A stretch of 64,000 nucleotides of DNA, taken from assembly GCF_030272615.1 (NCBI RefSeq), contig NC_081414.1:812609069-812673068 (forward strand). Reading direction: 5' to 3'. This document shows positions 19,984 through 31,936 of this stretch, piece by piece; the stretch's first letter is position 1, and the number at the start of each line of letters is the position of its first letter. A model generated the notes under the pieces. It was not told where the DNA came from. It made no database searches and saw only the letters and a program-made list of their open reading frames with translations. This DNA is from Cryptomeria japonica (taxonomy: Eukaryota > Streptophyta > Pinopsida > Cupressales > Cupressaceae). The translations under genes were made by a program, and so were the position numbers.

Positions 19984-21684
19984 TCATCCTGGGGATGAGG
20001 AGACATACCCAACATCAACTTGAGCAATTCTACTAGAATTCCTTAATTGGGCAGCTGAGGGAGTGGATCCTTTTTTGTTCCTGTATTTTAGAATTTTCCA
20101 ATCTTCTTCTTTCTCAAGAACCGCTTTAGGGTTACTAAGAATTCTATAAATTTCCTCTTCATTTCCCCAATTAGGTGATATGAAATTGTGTGAAGAACTA
20201 TTGACTATTTTAGAAGCTTGGTCTAAATTTGAAAGATTCATACCCAATATAGCACATTTTTGGGCTTCTTGCATATCTGACCTGATCATGAGAGGGGAAG
20301 AGTCGGTATTTTCTTCTTGTGAGCCAGTAATCTCCCCTTCCTCAGATTGTTCAGCTTCCTTTGAATCCTCATCTTTCTGATCCTCTTCATTGGGAGCTTC
20401 CTTACTGGCGAAGGTATCATCGCTTACCATCTCGGTATTTTCTTTAGAAGATTCATTCTGATCCTTTATTTCCTCTATTCGGATCTTCCCTACCAGGGGG
20501 TTGTCTTCTTTCATTTGTTCCTCCCTCTAAGCTTTCTAGGGGGGGAGATTAGAGAAAAAGGCTGAGGAGACCACTTCCTTATTTTCCCCTAGGGGTTCAA
20601 AATAATTGGTATCCACAAGGTCTGTTTCCTTATTTTCTGAGTTTTTTACTTGTCATACCTTTTTATATAGAGCCTTTTTACTTTCTACTAAAGGTTTGGC
20701 TTTCTTGTTCTCCCCTTTAGGCTTGAGAGGAAAATGTTTGGCCCAGTGACCTACTTTCTTGCAGTGAAAGAAAGCAAAGGGGATGGATTTGTATTCAATT
20801 TGTTGTTTCCACGTTCCCAACTTTGACACTATATCTATCTGTTTGGGCATATCTACATTATGGGTGATCCCTACACAAAATATGGCATGAGTGAGCCTCC
20901 TTCTTGAAGTTGTGACTGGATCTATTGAGAGGAGCTCACCAAAAGAGCTTGCTATACCTTAGAAAATGCTTTCTGCCTAATACTCAAGAGGCAAACCTGG
21001 TAACTTAACCCAAATTGGGACTTGCACCAGAAGAGAATCACTCATTTTTAGATTCGGATGCCATTTCTAAAAGACCAGAGCTATCTTTCCAACCAACCAA
21101 GGACTACCATAAAGGATCCTTATTTTATCTTCTTCACATGAAAAGGAAAAGGTGAGGAGTCCTTTGGGTAGAGCCAAAATTTCAACATTAGCTTTCAAAG
21201 CCCATTTCCGTTTGACATAAGCCCTAACAACTTCAATGTTTGGGCATGGTCCCATGAATTTACCCACCAGAGAGTTCGACATACTACTTATGTTATGATC
21301 CAAAACCGAATCAAGGATAGAAATGGTGAACTTACCACTAGTAGGGTCTGATATATTCTTGACAAAAGGCAAGGGGGATTTTTTAGATGGTCTAGTTCCA
21401 AAGAGGGATGACCACTTTCTAGATTCTTTTCCACTCTCCAAAACCACTTCACGTGGGCTGGACCCCCCACTGGACCTCCCCACCATGTTTCCAGAACCCA
21501 CATTCTTCTCTGGCAGAGTATCGTCAGCCTGCAGAATATCTAGAGGCTTGTCCTTCTCCCCCATAGGGCCGGATCCATCGATCTGGCCGCTCCCACCATT
21601 GGAACCAGAGATCTCGCCTTGTAAAGAATTTAAATTTTGAATTCTTCCATTGTCGCCTTCTCCACCTCCACACAAGCTCTCCAT
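19984..21684 (-). pseudogene. LINE ORF1: nucleic-acid-binding protein with DUF4283-like domain and zinc knuckle
   Basis: The ATG at 21684 begins MESLCGGGEGDNGRI. Low-complexity Gly/Ser-rich residues lead into an RRM-like DUF4283 core (KRKWALKANVEILALPKGL, then EEDKIRILYGSPWLVG), then a stop at 21067. Further in are WVKLPGLPLEY and a CCHC-type knuckle near 20780, which has lost two cysteines (FFHCKKVGHWAKHFP; Phe replaces the first and last Cys). The C-terminal part (20514-19984) is acidic (SKEAEQSEEGEITGSQEE). ORF1 proteins of L1 elements bind the element RNA. Several stops make it a pseudogene. Confidence 0.85.
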
Positions 21685-21691
21685 CTTTTTC

Positions 21692-21708
21692 CACTTAATC
21701 AGTTTGTT
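21692..21708. repeat. Target-site duplication of the LINE, right copy
   Basis: Identical to 13531-13547 over 17 bp (CACTTAATCAGTTTGTT). Confidence 0.93.
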
Positions 21709-23049
21709 AGATTCACCTATGGATCATAGATTTTATTATTTAGACCTCTGATGATTGCATGTGAAAAAGAGCTTAGAAAAGAAGTGTGTGAAGCATAAAG
21801 AGAATAAAGGAGACAAGATTTTGATAATGGAATTCACTAGACTCTAGCTACATCTCTAGATCCGCGCAATTGTGCAATCCATGTCATTAATATGATGCAA
21901 AAGTAATTACACCACTATGGTCCCTCCAAATGCAATTATAAGTCATTAACACCACACTGCATTGACTGGACCTACTTAGCAACATCAAAAATCTCTTCTC
22001 CTAAGGGTTTGAATATTCACGCCCAACATCCACTTTCTATACTGTGGTATCTCCAAGCAACAACTTTATACAACTATTCTCTCCTTCACTCTTCTAGCAA
22101 GAGTAAATTCATTTTCTCCCTCTAAGAGAATTTAATTGCTCCAATGTATCCCAATTGTCCTTTCTCTGATAATTTTATTGACAATTGTCTCTAAGCATTA
22201 TTTTTACAAAGAAATAATACCCCCTTATGTACAACTTTATATGCTAATTAGGGGTTTAACAATATGTTTTCCATATCAACTAAATTAAGCCCTTAACATT
22301 TTAATAGGTGGTCTTATTTAAATTATTATGGATTCCCCTTAATTTGAACCCTTACATCCTTATCATATTTTTCAAGTTTGTTTTACTTGCCAAAAGTGTG
22401 CATAATGCATTGGCTATGAATCCTTTCAAAGGGGACATGGGTCCTTGTTTGTCACTTTTCAACAACAATATCCATAATAAAAACAATATTGCTCACAAAC
22501 TATATCAAATATCATGTGTAGTGCAATGGTAGGAGGTCATCCTTGTTTGTCAAAGGTTAGCATCTCATATCCACAAACCTCCTTTTACCCTTTATATCAC
22601 CATAAGAATGTTTTTAAAATAATGATCACCCCTATTCATTTTTAAAAGGGTGTTTGGTGTGGTGGTAGAGAGAAATAGTTAGAGGGGGGAGGTTGCAGGA
22701 TCAACTCCTCCCAATGAACTTTTAACAAACAACTACTTGGAGAATGACTCAGGGGTGCCATGTGGCACTATTTTATTCACCCATGTTAGTGAAACATGCC
22801 ATCGTCTCATTGGTCCAAGTCATCAATACCACATCACCAATAACTATCAAGCATACTACCATGTCATTTGTATAGATACCACATGTCAAACTCTGATGAT
22901 GCCATGACATCACTATGCCACATCATCACTTGTACTTGGTCACCCTTCTCTTTTTGATAAAATTTGACCAATGATATCTTCTTCATATAGACTCTGTTTG
23001 AGCCCATTCAAGATGTGTTGGAACTATATCAACGAGCTCTTCAATAGGG
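21709..23049. other. Non-coding stretch right of the LINE; no gene seen
   Basis: AT-rich DNA without a coding frame above noise. Two short tRNA-like (SINE-like) head sequences near 22514-22715 are listed separately. At 22740-22960 there are repeated CCACATCATCAC / ATGCCATGACATCAC-type motifs of unknown origin. It may be part of Tat-2 or of smaller insertions into it. Confidence 0.5.
22514..22720 (+). repeat. Possible SINE: two tRNA-like A-box/B-box heads
   Basis: At 22517 TGTAGTGCAATGGTAGGA resembles a tRNA A box, followed 38 bp later by GGTTAGCATCTCATATCC. At 22656 TGGTGTGGTGGTAGAGA is followed by GGTTGCAGGATCAACTCC (22691), close to a tRNA T-arm region. The spacing is about right for Pol III internal promoters. 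No tail or flanking duplication was confirmed, so this is weak. Confidence 0.3.
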
Positions 23050-23690
23050 TGTTATTTTCACCCAATTTGGAGACAATCAAATTTTTAAGGTTTTGAAGAT
23101 CCACCTGGATTGCCATGAGAATAGTTTAAGCAACACAAAGTCCAGGCTATGGTAGTCACTAGACATGGTCTTGAAAGAATTAATATACACATTAGGTTCC
23201 CCATCACCATTAAACCTATCGAATTTCAATGACTCAATCGCGGTAGGAAGGATAGTGTTTAGGATGGTGATGTCAAGGAAATTCTTCTTATTATATGCAA
23301 GCATGGATGATTGACCAGATGCGGAGGCCAAGTTGGTTAACTATAACTAAAACTAGCCCATTTTTTGTAAGATGGTGTTCAAGACTAGATTGGTGGGTGG
23401 AGGAGGTGGAGGTGGCCCAAATCCACCACCACCTCCATTGAAACCTCTGGAAGGACCAATGCCACTAGTACATGTAGTGCTACTATTAATTGTAGACATC
23501 TAAGTAGTACCAGACATAAAGGTTGAGCCACTAGACATACTCACATAGCCCAAGGGGGTAGATGTAGCAGTAATACTAGGAATAGTAGGCTCGGGATCAA
23601 CCATGTGCACTATTGAACCAATCATATCGACACTAAGTTGAGGTCTGTAGGTAATGGACTAGTCATCTTGAGGAGAAACATCAGCCAAAG
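23050..23690 (-). pseudogene. gag: Tat-2 gag remnant
   Basis: The minus-strand frame 23331-23077 reads ILPTAIESLKFDRFNGDGEP, then VYINSFKTMSSDYHSLD and LKLFSW. This matches the start of the Retrotrans_gag domain of Tat elements (F-D-G-x-G-D-P-x-x-H-I-x-S-F). Upstream on minus lies a Gly/Pro-rich leader (GGGGGFGPPPPPPP) with a few stops. It is cut at 23691 by the chromovirus LTR. Confidence 0.6.
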
Positions 23691-25295
23691 TGGTGCAGGA
23701 GCACTTGAACAATTTTGTTGTGTAGATTCTGGGAGTTTTCAATCATGTGAATTTTGGTTTGTAATAGGGTCAATAGTTTAGTGAATAAGTACTGAGATGT
23801 TTGTAAGGACCCCAAGAGTCTCTGACTAGCCAATGTTGGCATATGGGCTCTTAAGGGTGCCAGGAAGAGTACTTGGTAGAATAAGTTGATTTTATGTTAG
23901 AATAGGTTGATTGATGTTGCTTAAGGGTTTTAAGGTCATTTGAACCTTTAGAAGTCATCTAGGTTTGATTTGAGCAAAACTTTCTCAATTATGTAGAAGT
24001 TGTAAAAAGTTAAAAAATTGCTCATAGCAACTTTGCAACTTTTGCATTTTCCAAACACCACCAGTTAGTTGGTTGTCTTATTCAGTTAAAGATGTTTGTA
24101 ACTAACCCAAGGCTGATATAAAGCTTGGGACAACCGATGAGAAATTATGTTGAAGATTTGAATGAAGAATAGCAAGATTACACTTTCAAAAATTATATTT
24201 TCAGCAAGTTGAGTTGACTTTCATTGTATTTGTATGGTTTGTACGGACTTCCAAGCCCATACCAAGGCATGAATTGTTGGAATAAAGAAATACCTTTCAT
24301 TTCATGGTGATTTGAGTTTCTAAAGTGTTATAGTTTGTAATTTTTTTCATTTTTGTTGCAAGCGGGTAGTCAAGACCTTAAAACAAGGGTTTTGAGGACC
24401 CTATGGCTCATACCTAGCATTCCATGGTGGAACTCTGTATTGAAACCTTGTGGAATGCTAGGAGGACTCGTACAGTATGCTTTCATTTTTTTTTTAAGAC
24501 AATGAAGGCTAATCTCTAGATTTTTCGCCATACCCTAGGATTGGCACGTTGAGTTGGCAAGCAATGGGGATCATGGACAACAGTTCCTAGATGGGTAAAT
24601 TCATTGGATGGTTTTGATTCCAGGTTGGATTGGACATCCTCATGGGTGTATAGACCTGAAACAATCAATAAAATCCTTGAGTAATTGGACTAGTGAAGGC
24701 ATTTAAGCAAAACCCTATTTTGTAGGCTTAAAAGGAGGAATTAGGCCTAAAAAGGGTTAGGATGGTTAGCGACCAAACCCATGTCCAATTTTGTGATATT
24801 GTATGAAAATTACAAAAGGGTATCTGAAAAGATAAAGAGTTCATATCAATGAGCAGGACTTCTGGCAGATAAGCACAAAATACCTCACTGGTAGGGCTAA
24901 TTGGACCCAGTAGGGCTAAAAGAGCAAATAGGTCCTTAAGCTTGGAATAGGTAATCTCCAAGGACATAGATGAATGGATAGGGTTAGGAAACAAAAGAAG
25001 ATCAACCCTGTGTGAGTTGGGAATGTGTGAGAGAATATCCTAAGGTAGAGGGGGTTAGCTCTTGGTGAAGGTGTAAAAAGGTGTTGAGTAGGAGAGTCTC
25101 AATTAAGGAGTGTTGGACACTCACTAAACAAGTGGAGGTCACCTTAGTATAAAGACCTTGGGAAGGTCAGGAAAGGTGTGTCTACAACCTTTGGAAGGTT
25201 GGGATATTTTGGAACCATTGGATGGTTCAAGAGGGTTCCTAGAGAGACATCAAGAATTAGCAAACCTGGTAGGAGTGAGCAACCCCTCTACATCA
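23691..25295 (+). repeat. 5' LTR of the chromovirus (about 1,605 bp)
   Basis: It starts TGGTGCAGGAGCACTTGAAC and ends CTCTACATCA, 3 bp before the PBS. Its first ~105 bp match 58579-58682 (TGGTACAAGAGCACTTGAAC and onwards), which fixes the left edge. A TATA-like AGTATAAAGA lies near 25146. No ORF of note. Confidence 0.85.
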
Positions 25296-25298
25296 GAT

Positions 25299-25311
25299 TG
25301 GTATCAGAACC
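25299..25311 (+). promoter_or_regulatory. Primer-binding site of the chromovirus (initiator tRNA-Met type)
   Basis: TGGTATCAGAACC follows the LTR by 3 bp. It differs by one base from TGGTATCAGAGCC, the usual complement of the 3' end of plant initiator tRNA-Met. Confidence 0.85.
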
Positions 25312-25369
25312 ACTTGATCAAATAAAGTGGTGTATGTTAGACCAAGAGGTAGAATCAGAAGCTAGCAGC

Positions 25370-26422
25370 ATGCCACCTAAGGAAATGAGTCAAGAGGCCA
25401 TTAGGAAGTTGGTCCAAGACATGCTAAATGAAGCCCGGGAGCAAGAAAACAAGAAAGGTAAGGGTAAGATCACAGAGTGGGGTGATGAAACTGATGATGA
25501 AGATGAAGATGTGATAGGAGTGGTAATTGAAAAGAAGGAATTGGAGAAAGATCAGAAAATATTCCTAGATGCCCTTAAATCACTCAACAAAGATATTCTA
25601 GATGGTTTACCGGTCTATAGTGAAAGCCTAAATGGAGAAGAGCTATTAGAATGGATAGAAGCTTTGAACAACTATTTTGAATACAAGGAGGTTGCAGAAG
25701 GGAAGAGGGTCAACATGGCAAAGACCAAGTTGAAAGGATCGGCTCTAGTGTGGTGGAACATGATGCAAGAAGAAAGGGAAAAAACTAGGAGAAAAAAAAT
25801 TAACTCTTGGAAGAGAATGAAGATCTGAATCAAAACTCAATTCCTTCCTTTAGATTATGAGGTGCAGATTCACAAGAAGTTCATGAGTTTGAGACAAAGG
25901 GAAATGGATCTGAGTGCTTATATAGAGTAGTTAAACAAACTAACTCTTAGATCCAAGAAACAAGAGGAAGAAGTGGAGAAGGTAGCAAGGTACCTAAATG
26001 GCCTAAGACAAAACATTCAAGATGAAATTTGCATGATGGCACCTGAGACAATTCATAAGATTTTGTAGTTGGCCTTGAGAGAAGAGGACAAGATCAAGAG
26101 AAAAAGTGAGTTCAATCAAAGAGGTAGAGGTGGTAAAGGATTCAAAGGAAGAGTAACCTTTAGAAGGGGTCATAACTCTAGAAAGAATGAAGAAAAAAAT
26201 CAATTTGAATATAGTGGGGATAACTTTAGCAAGAATGGTCCATTTAGAGGCAACTCTAGAAGAAGAAACAACTTTAGGGGTAGATTTGGAACTCAAGGAA
26301 GAGGACCCACAAATTTCACCAGTAAATGCTTTCATTGTCATAAAGTGGGCCACACAATGAACCAATGTCCTGAAAAGACTTCAAGTTCATATGTAGGTGA
26401 AAGGAGAACTCATTTCATGTAG
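25370..26422 (+). pseudogene. gag: Chromovirus gag
   Basis: The ATG at 25370 (MPPKEMSQEAIRKLVQDM) lies about 60 bp after the PBS. An acidic region is followed by the capsid-like Retrotrans_gag domain (WIEALNNYFEYKEVAEGKRV, then KLKGSALVWWNMMQ, FLPLDYEVQIHKKF, MDLSAYIE). An Arg/Gly-rich stretch leads to a complete CCHC zinc knuckle (CFHCHKVGHTMNQC) near 26326-26367. It is one reading frame with in-frame stops at 25826, near 25928, near 26066 and at 26420. Each fits a CGA/CAG to TGA/TAG change. Gag would form the particle that packages element RNA. Confidence 0.88.
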
Positions 26423-26441
26423 GAGGAAGACAATCAAAGTG

Positions 26442-28043
26442 TGGTGCAGGAGCACCCCATTGTAGAAGCACAATCGGGATGTCCAAGGTCACTATCTAAT
26501 TATATTTGGGTCATTTATGACTTGTAAAGAACATATGCATGCGTTTGAGTTCATTTTTATCCAATGGAGTCATAATGTAAGGCTATTTGAGTCATTTGTG
26601 TAAAAGCTGCATAGTTGTCCATTTAGGACCTAGTGGGGTCAAAGAGTCAAAATGATGTAAACATGCCATGAAAGGGCATAAATGCTTGTAAAAGGTAATT
26701 TAAGGGATATTTGATATTTTTATAAGGTTTTTGTCAAGTTTTGGGGTCATTATGTGAAAATGTCACAAAAAGTTGTCAAAAAGATGAAAAGTGGCAAAAA
26801 TGCAATAATGCAAAATTGCATTAAAAGTTGTAAATGGGAAGTTGAAAGGTCTTGGAGGTAGTTATAAGGTCCAAATTGACCAAGAGTCTATAAAAAGGCA
26901 TTTTATGGTCATTCCAAATGAGAAAGAAAAGGAAGGGAAGAAAGGAAAATATTTTGATACATTTTGGTGCATTCTACTATTATCATTTTGGTTGGCTTTC
27001 CAGTTTTTATGTTGGTTTGAGGTCTTGTACGATCATTTATGGCCTAGAAAACTTTTTATATATATAATTTATAGTTATATATGTGAATTAAATTTCTTTT
27101 ATTTTTATTTTGGAGTGATTATCTTTAGAAATGAAGAAGTTATCAAATTTTTGGTGAAAGTTGTTCATTGCAGATTTGAGGTTTCCTAAGAACAGTCATG
27201 TTGCAGCATATGGTATGGATTCATATGGAATAGTTATGACCTCAAAAATAGATTTATTCGAAATATATGTGAATCCTATTTCTTTTCATTTTGTCTCAGT
27301 TGATTTTGTTTATATTTGTGGAAGTTATGAAGATTTTGGTGAAACCTGGTTTTAAACCATCTTCAATGGAGTTGGGGGCAATGATTTGTCTTTATATAAT
27401 GATTAAACCATTGAAAAATTTAATGGATTACATATTATGAAATTAAATTCATAAAGGGTTCATGTGAAATTGGTTTTGGATCATTTTGGCTTGTTGTTTA
27501 AAATATATTTGATGCCCTAGGCAGACTAGGCATGCGCATGATTTGTTTGGGGACAACAGAAATGGGTCTCAATGCAACGGTCATAATGTTTAATTGAACC
27601 GTTGGATGTGGATAATGTTTGTATATGTTGTTTTTAATTAGTTATTTAGGGTCTGACCAAAGGGATTGAGGTCTTCACATCTAGTTAGAAAGTTATAGAA
27701 CTCTGTGTACAAGTATATCTAAAGGGACAACAAGTTGGCAAGTTTGATATCTAGATTAAGTTTATGTTTTCTTGATTGATTGATTGTTGAAGAATGATGA
27801 AATATTCCTGTAATGAATTATTCTCATGATGAAAATATGGATGGATCAACATGATCCTAGAGTTATGATTGGATTTCCAATATGCTCGGCATCAAAGTAT
27901 TACCTCACCTATCAGCAAAGATGGACCAGTTTTAGATGGAGAGAACCTAATGTTAAGGGGGACCTTGTTGAAGGTATTGTAGGACAAAGAACCTACTCAA
28001 AGAAATACACTCTAAAAAAAAAAATTAGATCGTATGGTAAGAT
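26442..28043 (+). mobile_element. LTR-like fragment of another gypsy element (LTR-A), cut by the copia element
   Basis: It begins TGGTGCAGGAGCACCC, the same start as the chromovirus LTR and the array LTRs, but the following sequence differs. A TATA-like CTATAAAAAGG is near 26889. The stretch is AT-rich and has no PBS or recognisable coding domain before it ends at the copia LTR (28043). An 86-codon frame at 27826-28086 matches nothing I know. The other end of this element is missing, so its identity is only inferred from the LTR-type terminus. Confidence 0.5.
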
Positions 28044-29530
28044 TGATATTTCTGATACTAAATGTTTAGTACAGATGCCAAGCTAATAAGATGAGAGGGG
28101 GGGTGAATCATACAAACTTAACCTTCAATAAAAATAATAGATTCAACCTTGGTAACATATACTTTAGTAATATACCAAAACTGCTAAACATGCAAACTCA
28201 TAAGCATATAAACATCATAACACTCATAACACCAGATTTAACGTGGAAACCCAAATAGGGAAAAACCACTATGGGATTTCAAACCCACTAAGAAATATAC
28301 TCTTCTAGAGTATGCTCAGTTAAAAGAAAATCCTGTTAAAGATTACAAACACATTGCTAGATGTGACCCAATTAAGGGATTTCCCTCAGATCTGTTAGGA
28401 TCTTCACCTTGTTAGAAGTGACCTTGCTAAAGGATTTCAAACATTCAATCAGAATGTCACCTTGCTAGAGGGTTTTACAAATAAGACTGTTACATCCACT
28501 CAGTTAAGAGATTTTCTATCACTTTACAAAATAACAGTAATAAAAATCTATCTGCAATTTCACATCTAAAAATGCTAAAGCAGATTCTTATTTGCTCAAT
28601 ACAATAGGACTTATCTTATCCATCTGCTTAGCTTTATACTCTGCTATTCAAACAGGTCTTCAAGCTTCTAGCTTGGTAATCACTATGTAGCATCTTTGTG
28701 CATACACTTGTCCGCATACATTGTTTATCAACAGTTCCTTATTTATAAACAACTTGCCAACCGCTTAATCTCCTTGATCACATATCCCATGATCAATCAT
28801 AGCCATCAGATCTTCAAACTTGACCAGGTTCAATGTATCCTTCGATCTGAAAACATTTTACCCCACCTTGGAGCTTGCATACATTTCTTGGAACTTGTGC
28901 TAGGGTATTGCAGTTCAATCTGAGTTGTAGATCTTCCTGATGATCTTCCTTTTGCCATAGATTTTTTAACAAACTTCATGCTCGGCATACCAATCATTTA
29001 ATCATAGCTAGCTCATCAGCTTCCTTCATTAAATAATGTTTTTATTCATTCAATGCATTCTGTTATTACTCAGTTGCAACTCGGTAAATACTAAACTTCA
29101 CTAAGTAGACATTCTACCTTCATTAACCAATAGCGATAACCTTAGGGTTTACCGACTAGGTTCTTTGCTTGGTAACATAGTATAGTATTAACCTTACAAT
29201 CAATAACATATGTAGGATATCAAAACAATCTAAACATTATGATCATTGTCTAACTCAGTAATAGTTGCCCATTGAATAACTTATTCCTCCCCTTATTCAT
29301 CACATTCTTTCTGTGTCTTTTACCAACATCTTTATACTCATCAAATCATACTTCTTAAGATATGGCAACATCATACTGAATTAGAAAATCAATTTCTTGA
29401 CATCAATGAAAAAATAATAGTATTAAGACAGTAAACATCATTAATCAGTTATATCCATAATCATCAACAACCTTCTCAATATCCTTATTGAAATGCCAAC
29501 AATCTTCCTTGTTTGTTATAATGCCAACAA
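28044..29530 (-). repeat. Copia 3' LTR (1,487 bp)
   Basis: On minus it starts TGTTGGCATT, directly after the polypurine tract, and ends ...TATCA at 28044. It matches 34162-35671 along its length. The plus-strand text holds repeated ACCTTGCTAGAGG/TTGTTAAAGGATTT-type motifs, also found in the LTR at 63125. Confidence 0.9.
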
Positions 29531-29544
29531 TCTTCCCCTTTGGC
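29531..29544 (-). promoter_or_regulatory. Copia polypurine tract
   Basis: On minus CCAAAGGGGAAGAT directly precedes the TGTTGGCA start of the 3' LTR. Confidence 0.75.
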
Positions 29545-29917
29545 ATTGATGGCAAAACCAATTGATTTGACCTAATTGATTCGAATTGTTGTGAGATTTT
29601 TGACATGCTAAAATGCTCTCCTCCTGTCATTAGTCTTCTCCCCCATACATTAGTCTTCTCCCCTTTTCTTCAATCTTCTCCCCCTTTGACAACAATGCCA
29701 AAATGTAAAGAACTAAAACATAATTTCTTCCCGTATGAAGTGATTTCCTACTGTTATGTGTCAACTTAGTCTCGATCAGAGAATTTTGTCTTCAATTCCC
29801 ATCCCCTGTTATTGTTTCCTGCACACCTTTAGAAAACATCCTAAAGTGTGTAAATCAACATCAACTCTTAAAAGATATTCTATAGAGTCATCGAATTGAT
29901 TCTTTCACCAAACTCGG
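29545..29917 (-). other. Copia 3' untranslated region
   Basis: Non-coding; on minus it has several purine-rich runs (AAAGGGGGAGAAG near 29685, GGGGGAGAAG near 29640), as is common between copia pol and LTR. Confidence 0.6.
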
Positions 29918-30400
29918 TCAGTGAGTAGAAGATAGGGGTAGGACCCCTAACTTACTTCTGAGATACTCAAAAGTGTCCCTTGGTAGTGGCTTGGTGAAGA
30001 TATCTGCTATTTGTTCCTTTGTGCTAACATACTCCAGCACCACTTTCCTCTTGAGCTTCTTCTCTAAGATAATGAAATTTGATAGAGATGTTCTTTGTCT
30101 TAGAGTGCATAACAGGATTCTTTGAAATGTTAATGGCACTAGTATTGTCACAGAATATAGTTACTGGCTCGGTAACTTTCTCATTTATACCTTCCAACAG
30201 TTGTTTGATCCATGCTATGTTGGTACAATTCAATGCTGCAGCAACGTATTCAGCTTCTGTTGTTGACTGTGAAACACATCCTTGTTTCTTGCTAAGCCAA
30301 CTCACTAGTCTTTCTCCTAAAAAGAAAGCTCCTCCACTTGTGCTTTTTCTATTATCAATGTCGCCTGCCCAATCAACAAGTATAAACTTTTAAATCAAAA
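29918..30400 (-). pseudogene. Copia RNase H
   Basis: Two overlapping frames cover the domain. 30305-30024 reads WLSKKQGCVSQSTTEAEYVA, then IFCDNTSAINISKNPVMHSK and IKFHYLRE. 30151-29918 gives the end, STKEQIADIFTKPLPRD. A frameshift near 30060 separates them. The first catalytic motif (DWAGDIDNRKSTSG) lies just upstream, after another frameshift near 30375. Confidence 0.88.
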
Positions 30401-31437
30401 TCATTTCCTTTCTGATATACTAAGCCATAATCTTCAGTGCCTTTCAAGTATCGGAAAATTCTCTTGATTGCTATCATGCCTATTTCCTTAGGATCTGCAA
30501 AGAATGTTGCAACTATACCTACTGCATGTTCTATGTCTAGCTGGCTGTGAACAACATATTGTAGCTTTCCAATCATAGATTGGTAAAGTGTCTCATCAAT
30601 AGATGCAAATTCATCATTCTTTGATAGTTTATAGTTGGTAGTCATAGGAGTACTTACTGGTTTTGAATCCTCCATTCCAAATTTCTTCAAGATTTCCTTT
30701 ATGTACTTGGATTGAGTAATGAAAATCTCATCTTTCATTTGCAGTATTTGTAAACCTATAAAATACTTTATCTCACTAATTAATGACATCTTAAATTCTT
30801 TGCTCATTTCATTTCCAAAGTTCTTGCATAGAGAGTCATTTCCACAAAAGATAATATCATCAACAAATATGGTTGAGATCAGTATTCCATTTTCATCATT
30901 TTTCATGTACATGTTATTGTTTTCACTTGTTCTTATAAAACCAATCTTGATTAAATAAGAGTGCAATCTTTCATACCATGCTCTAGGTGCTTGTTTCAAA
31001 CCATATAAAGCTTTGTTCAATTTACATACCTGATCTCTATTCTTGTCTTCAACAAATCCTTTAGGTTGTTCAATAAAAACTTCTTCTTCTAATATACCAT
31101 TCAGAAATGCAGATTTGAAATCCATTTGATATACCTTGAAATTATTGTAAGCAGCATATGCCAACAATGTTCTTACTCCTTCAAGTCTTGCCACAGGTGC
31201 AAAAGTCTCACCATAATCAATTCGTTCTTCTTAGGCATAACCTTTGCAAACTAGTCTTGCTTTATTTCGAATGACCTCACCTTTTTCATTCAGCTTGTTT
31301 CTGAAAATCCACTTTGTACCAATTACATTTTTGTCCTTCGGTCTTGGGACCAGTGTCCATGTGTCATTCTTCTTGATTTGATCAATCTCTTCTATCATAG
31401 AATTTATCCAATCTTCATTGTTAAATTCCTCTTTCAC
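30373..31437 (-). pseudogene. Copia reverse transcriptase
   Basis: 31437-31231 opens the domain (WINSMIEEIDQIKKNDTW, VPRPKDKNVIGTKWIFRNKL) and ends at a TAA that fits CAA to TAA. 31194-30373 (273 codons) holds D25 in YQMDFKSAFLNG, KALYGLKQAPRAWYERL, the catalytic pair D112/D113 (IFVDDIIF), IGLQILQ, QSKYIKEILKKFGM and FRYLKGTEDYGL. The whole Ty1/copia RT is readable, but there is one stop. Confidence 0.92.
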
Positions 31438-31473
31438 TATCCTCAGTTCAAATTCAGATATCAGACATGTGTT

Positions 31474-31782
31474 CTATCTCAGTTTGTTCCTTGTCATCAC
31501 TAAATCATCCTTATCTCCTATAATCTGATTTGATGCATGATGTCTTCTGACATACTTGGCTAATATAGGCTTGGTAGGCTCTATATGATCTTCTTCATCA
31601 CTCAGTAACTGGATATTCTCTTCATTTTCTTTAACTGTTCTCTCAGTAAGACTTGTCGGTTGAACATAGACAAATTCATCATAATCTTTTGGTTCTTTGG
31701 AATTTCTTGCATCATTTCTTTCTACAAATTCATCAATTTTCACATTTTCAATTTCTACTATTTTGTTAGATGATTTGATCAA
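31474..31782 (-). pseudogene. Copia integrase-RT linker
   Basis: 102 codons, acidic, beginning MIKSSNKIVEIENVKIDEF. This matches the usual low-complexity linker after the integrase C-terminal motif (F-L-G-Y-S-x-x-S-K-A-[FY]), which is visible just upstream in a stretch interrupted by a frameshift. Confidence 0.7.
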
Positions 31783-31936
31783 ACATTTAAATGCTTTACT
31801 TCTAGAAGAATAACCAAGAAATGTTCCTTCTTCACTTTTCTGATCAAACTTGTCATTTCTATCATCTTTGTGAACATAGCATTTTCTTCCAAAGATTTTA
31901 AAATAACTTACATTAGGTTTCTTGTCATACTAGATC

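Larger units (their letters stand above)
13548..21691 (-). mobile_element. L1-type LINE with ORF1, ORF2 and a third downstream coding block
   Basis: The insert is bounded by perfect 17-bp direct repeats (13531-13547 and 21692-21708). On minus it has ORF1 (DUF4283-like domain and zinc knuckle, 21684 to about 19984), ORF2 (endonuclease, RT, zf-RVT and RNase H, 19943 to about 15682) and a further coding block (15656 to 13789) before the 3' end. The 5' end begins only 7 bp before the ORF1 ATG, so the 5' UTR is missing or very short. The 3' end has no poly(A) tail; it reads CATATTAATCAG. The total of 8,144 bp is long for a plant L1 because of the extra block. Many stops and some frameshifts show it is dead. 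Confidence 0.92.

Noticed and set aside
26003..26365. 120-codon minus frame
   Set aside because: Complement of the Arg/Gly-rich part of chromovirus gag.
27826..28086. 86-codon plus frame across the copia LTR edge
   Set aside because: It crosses an insertion boundary and matches nothing known; at best a fragment of LTR-A sequence.
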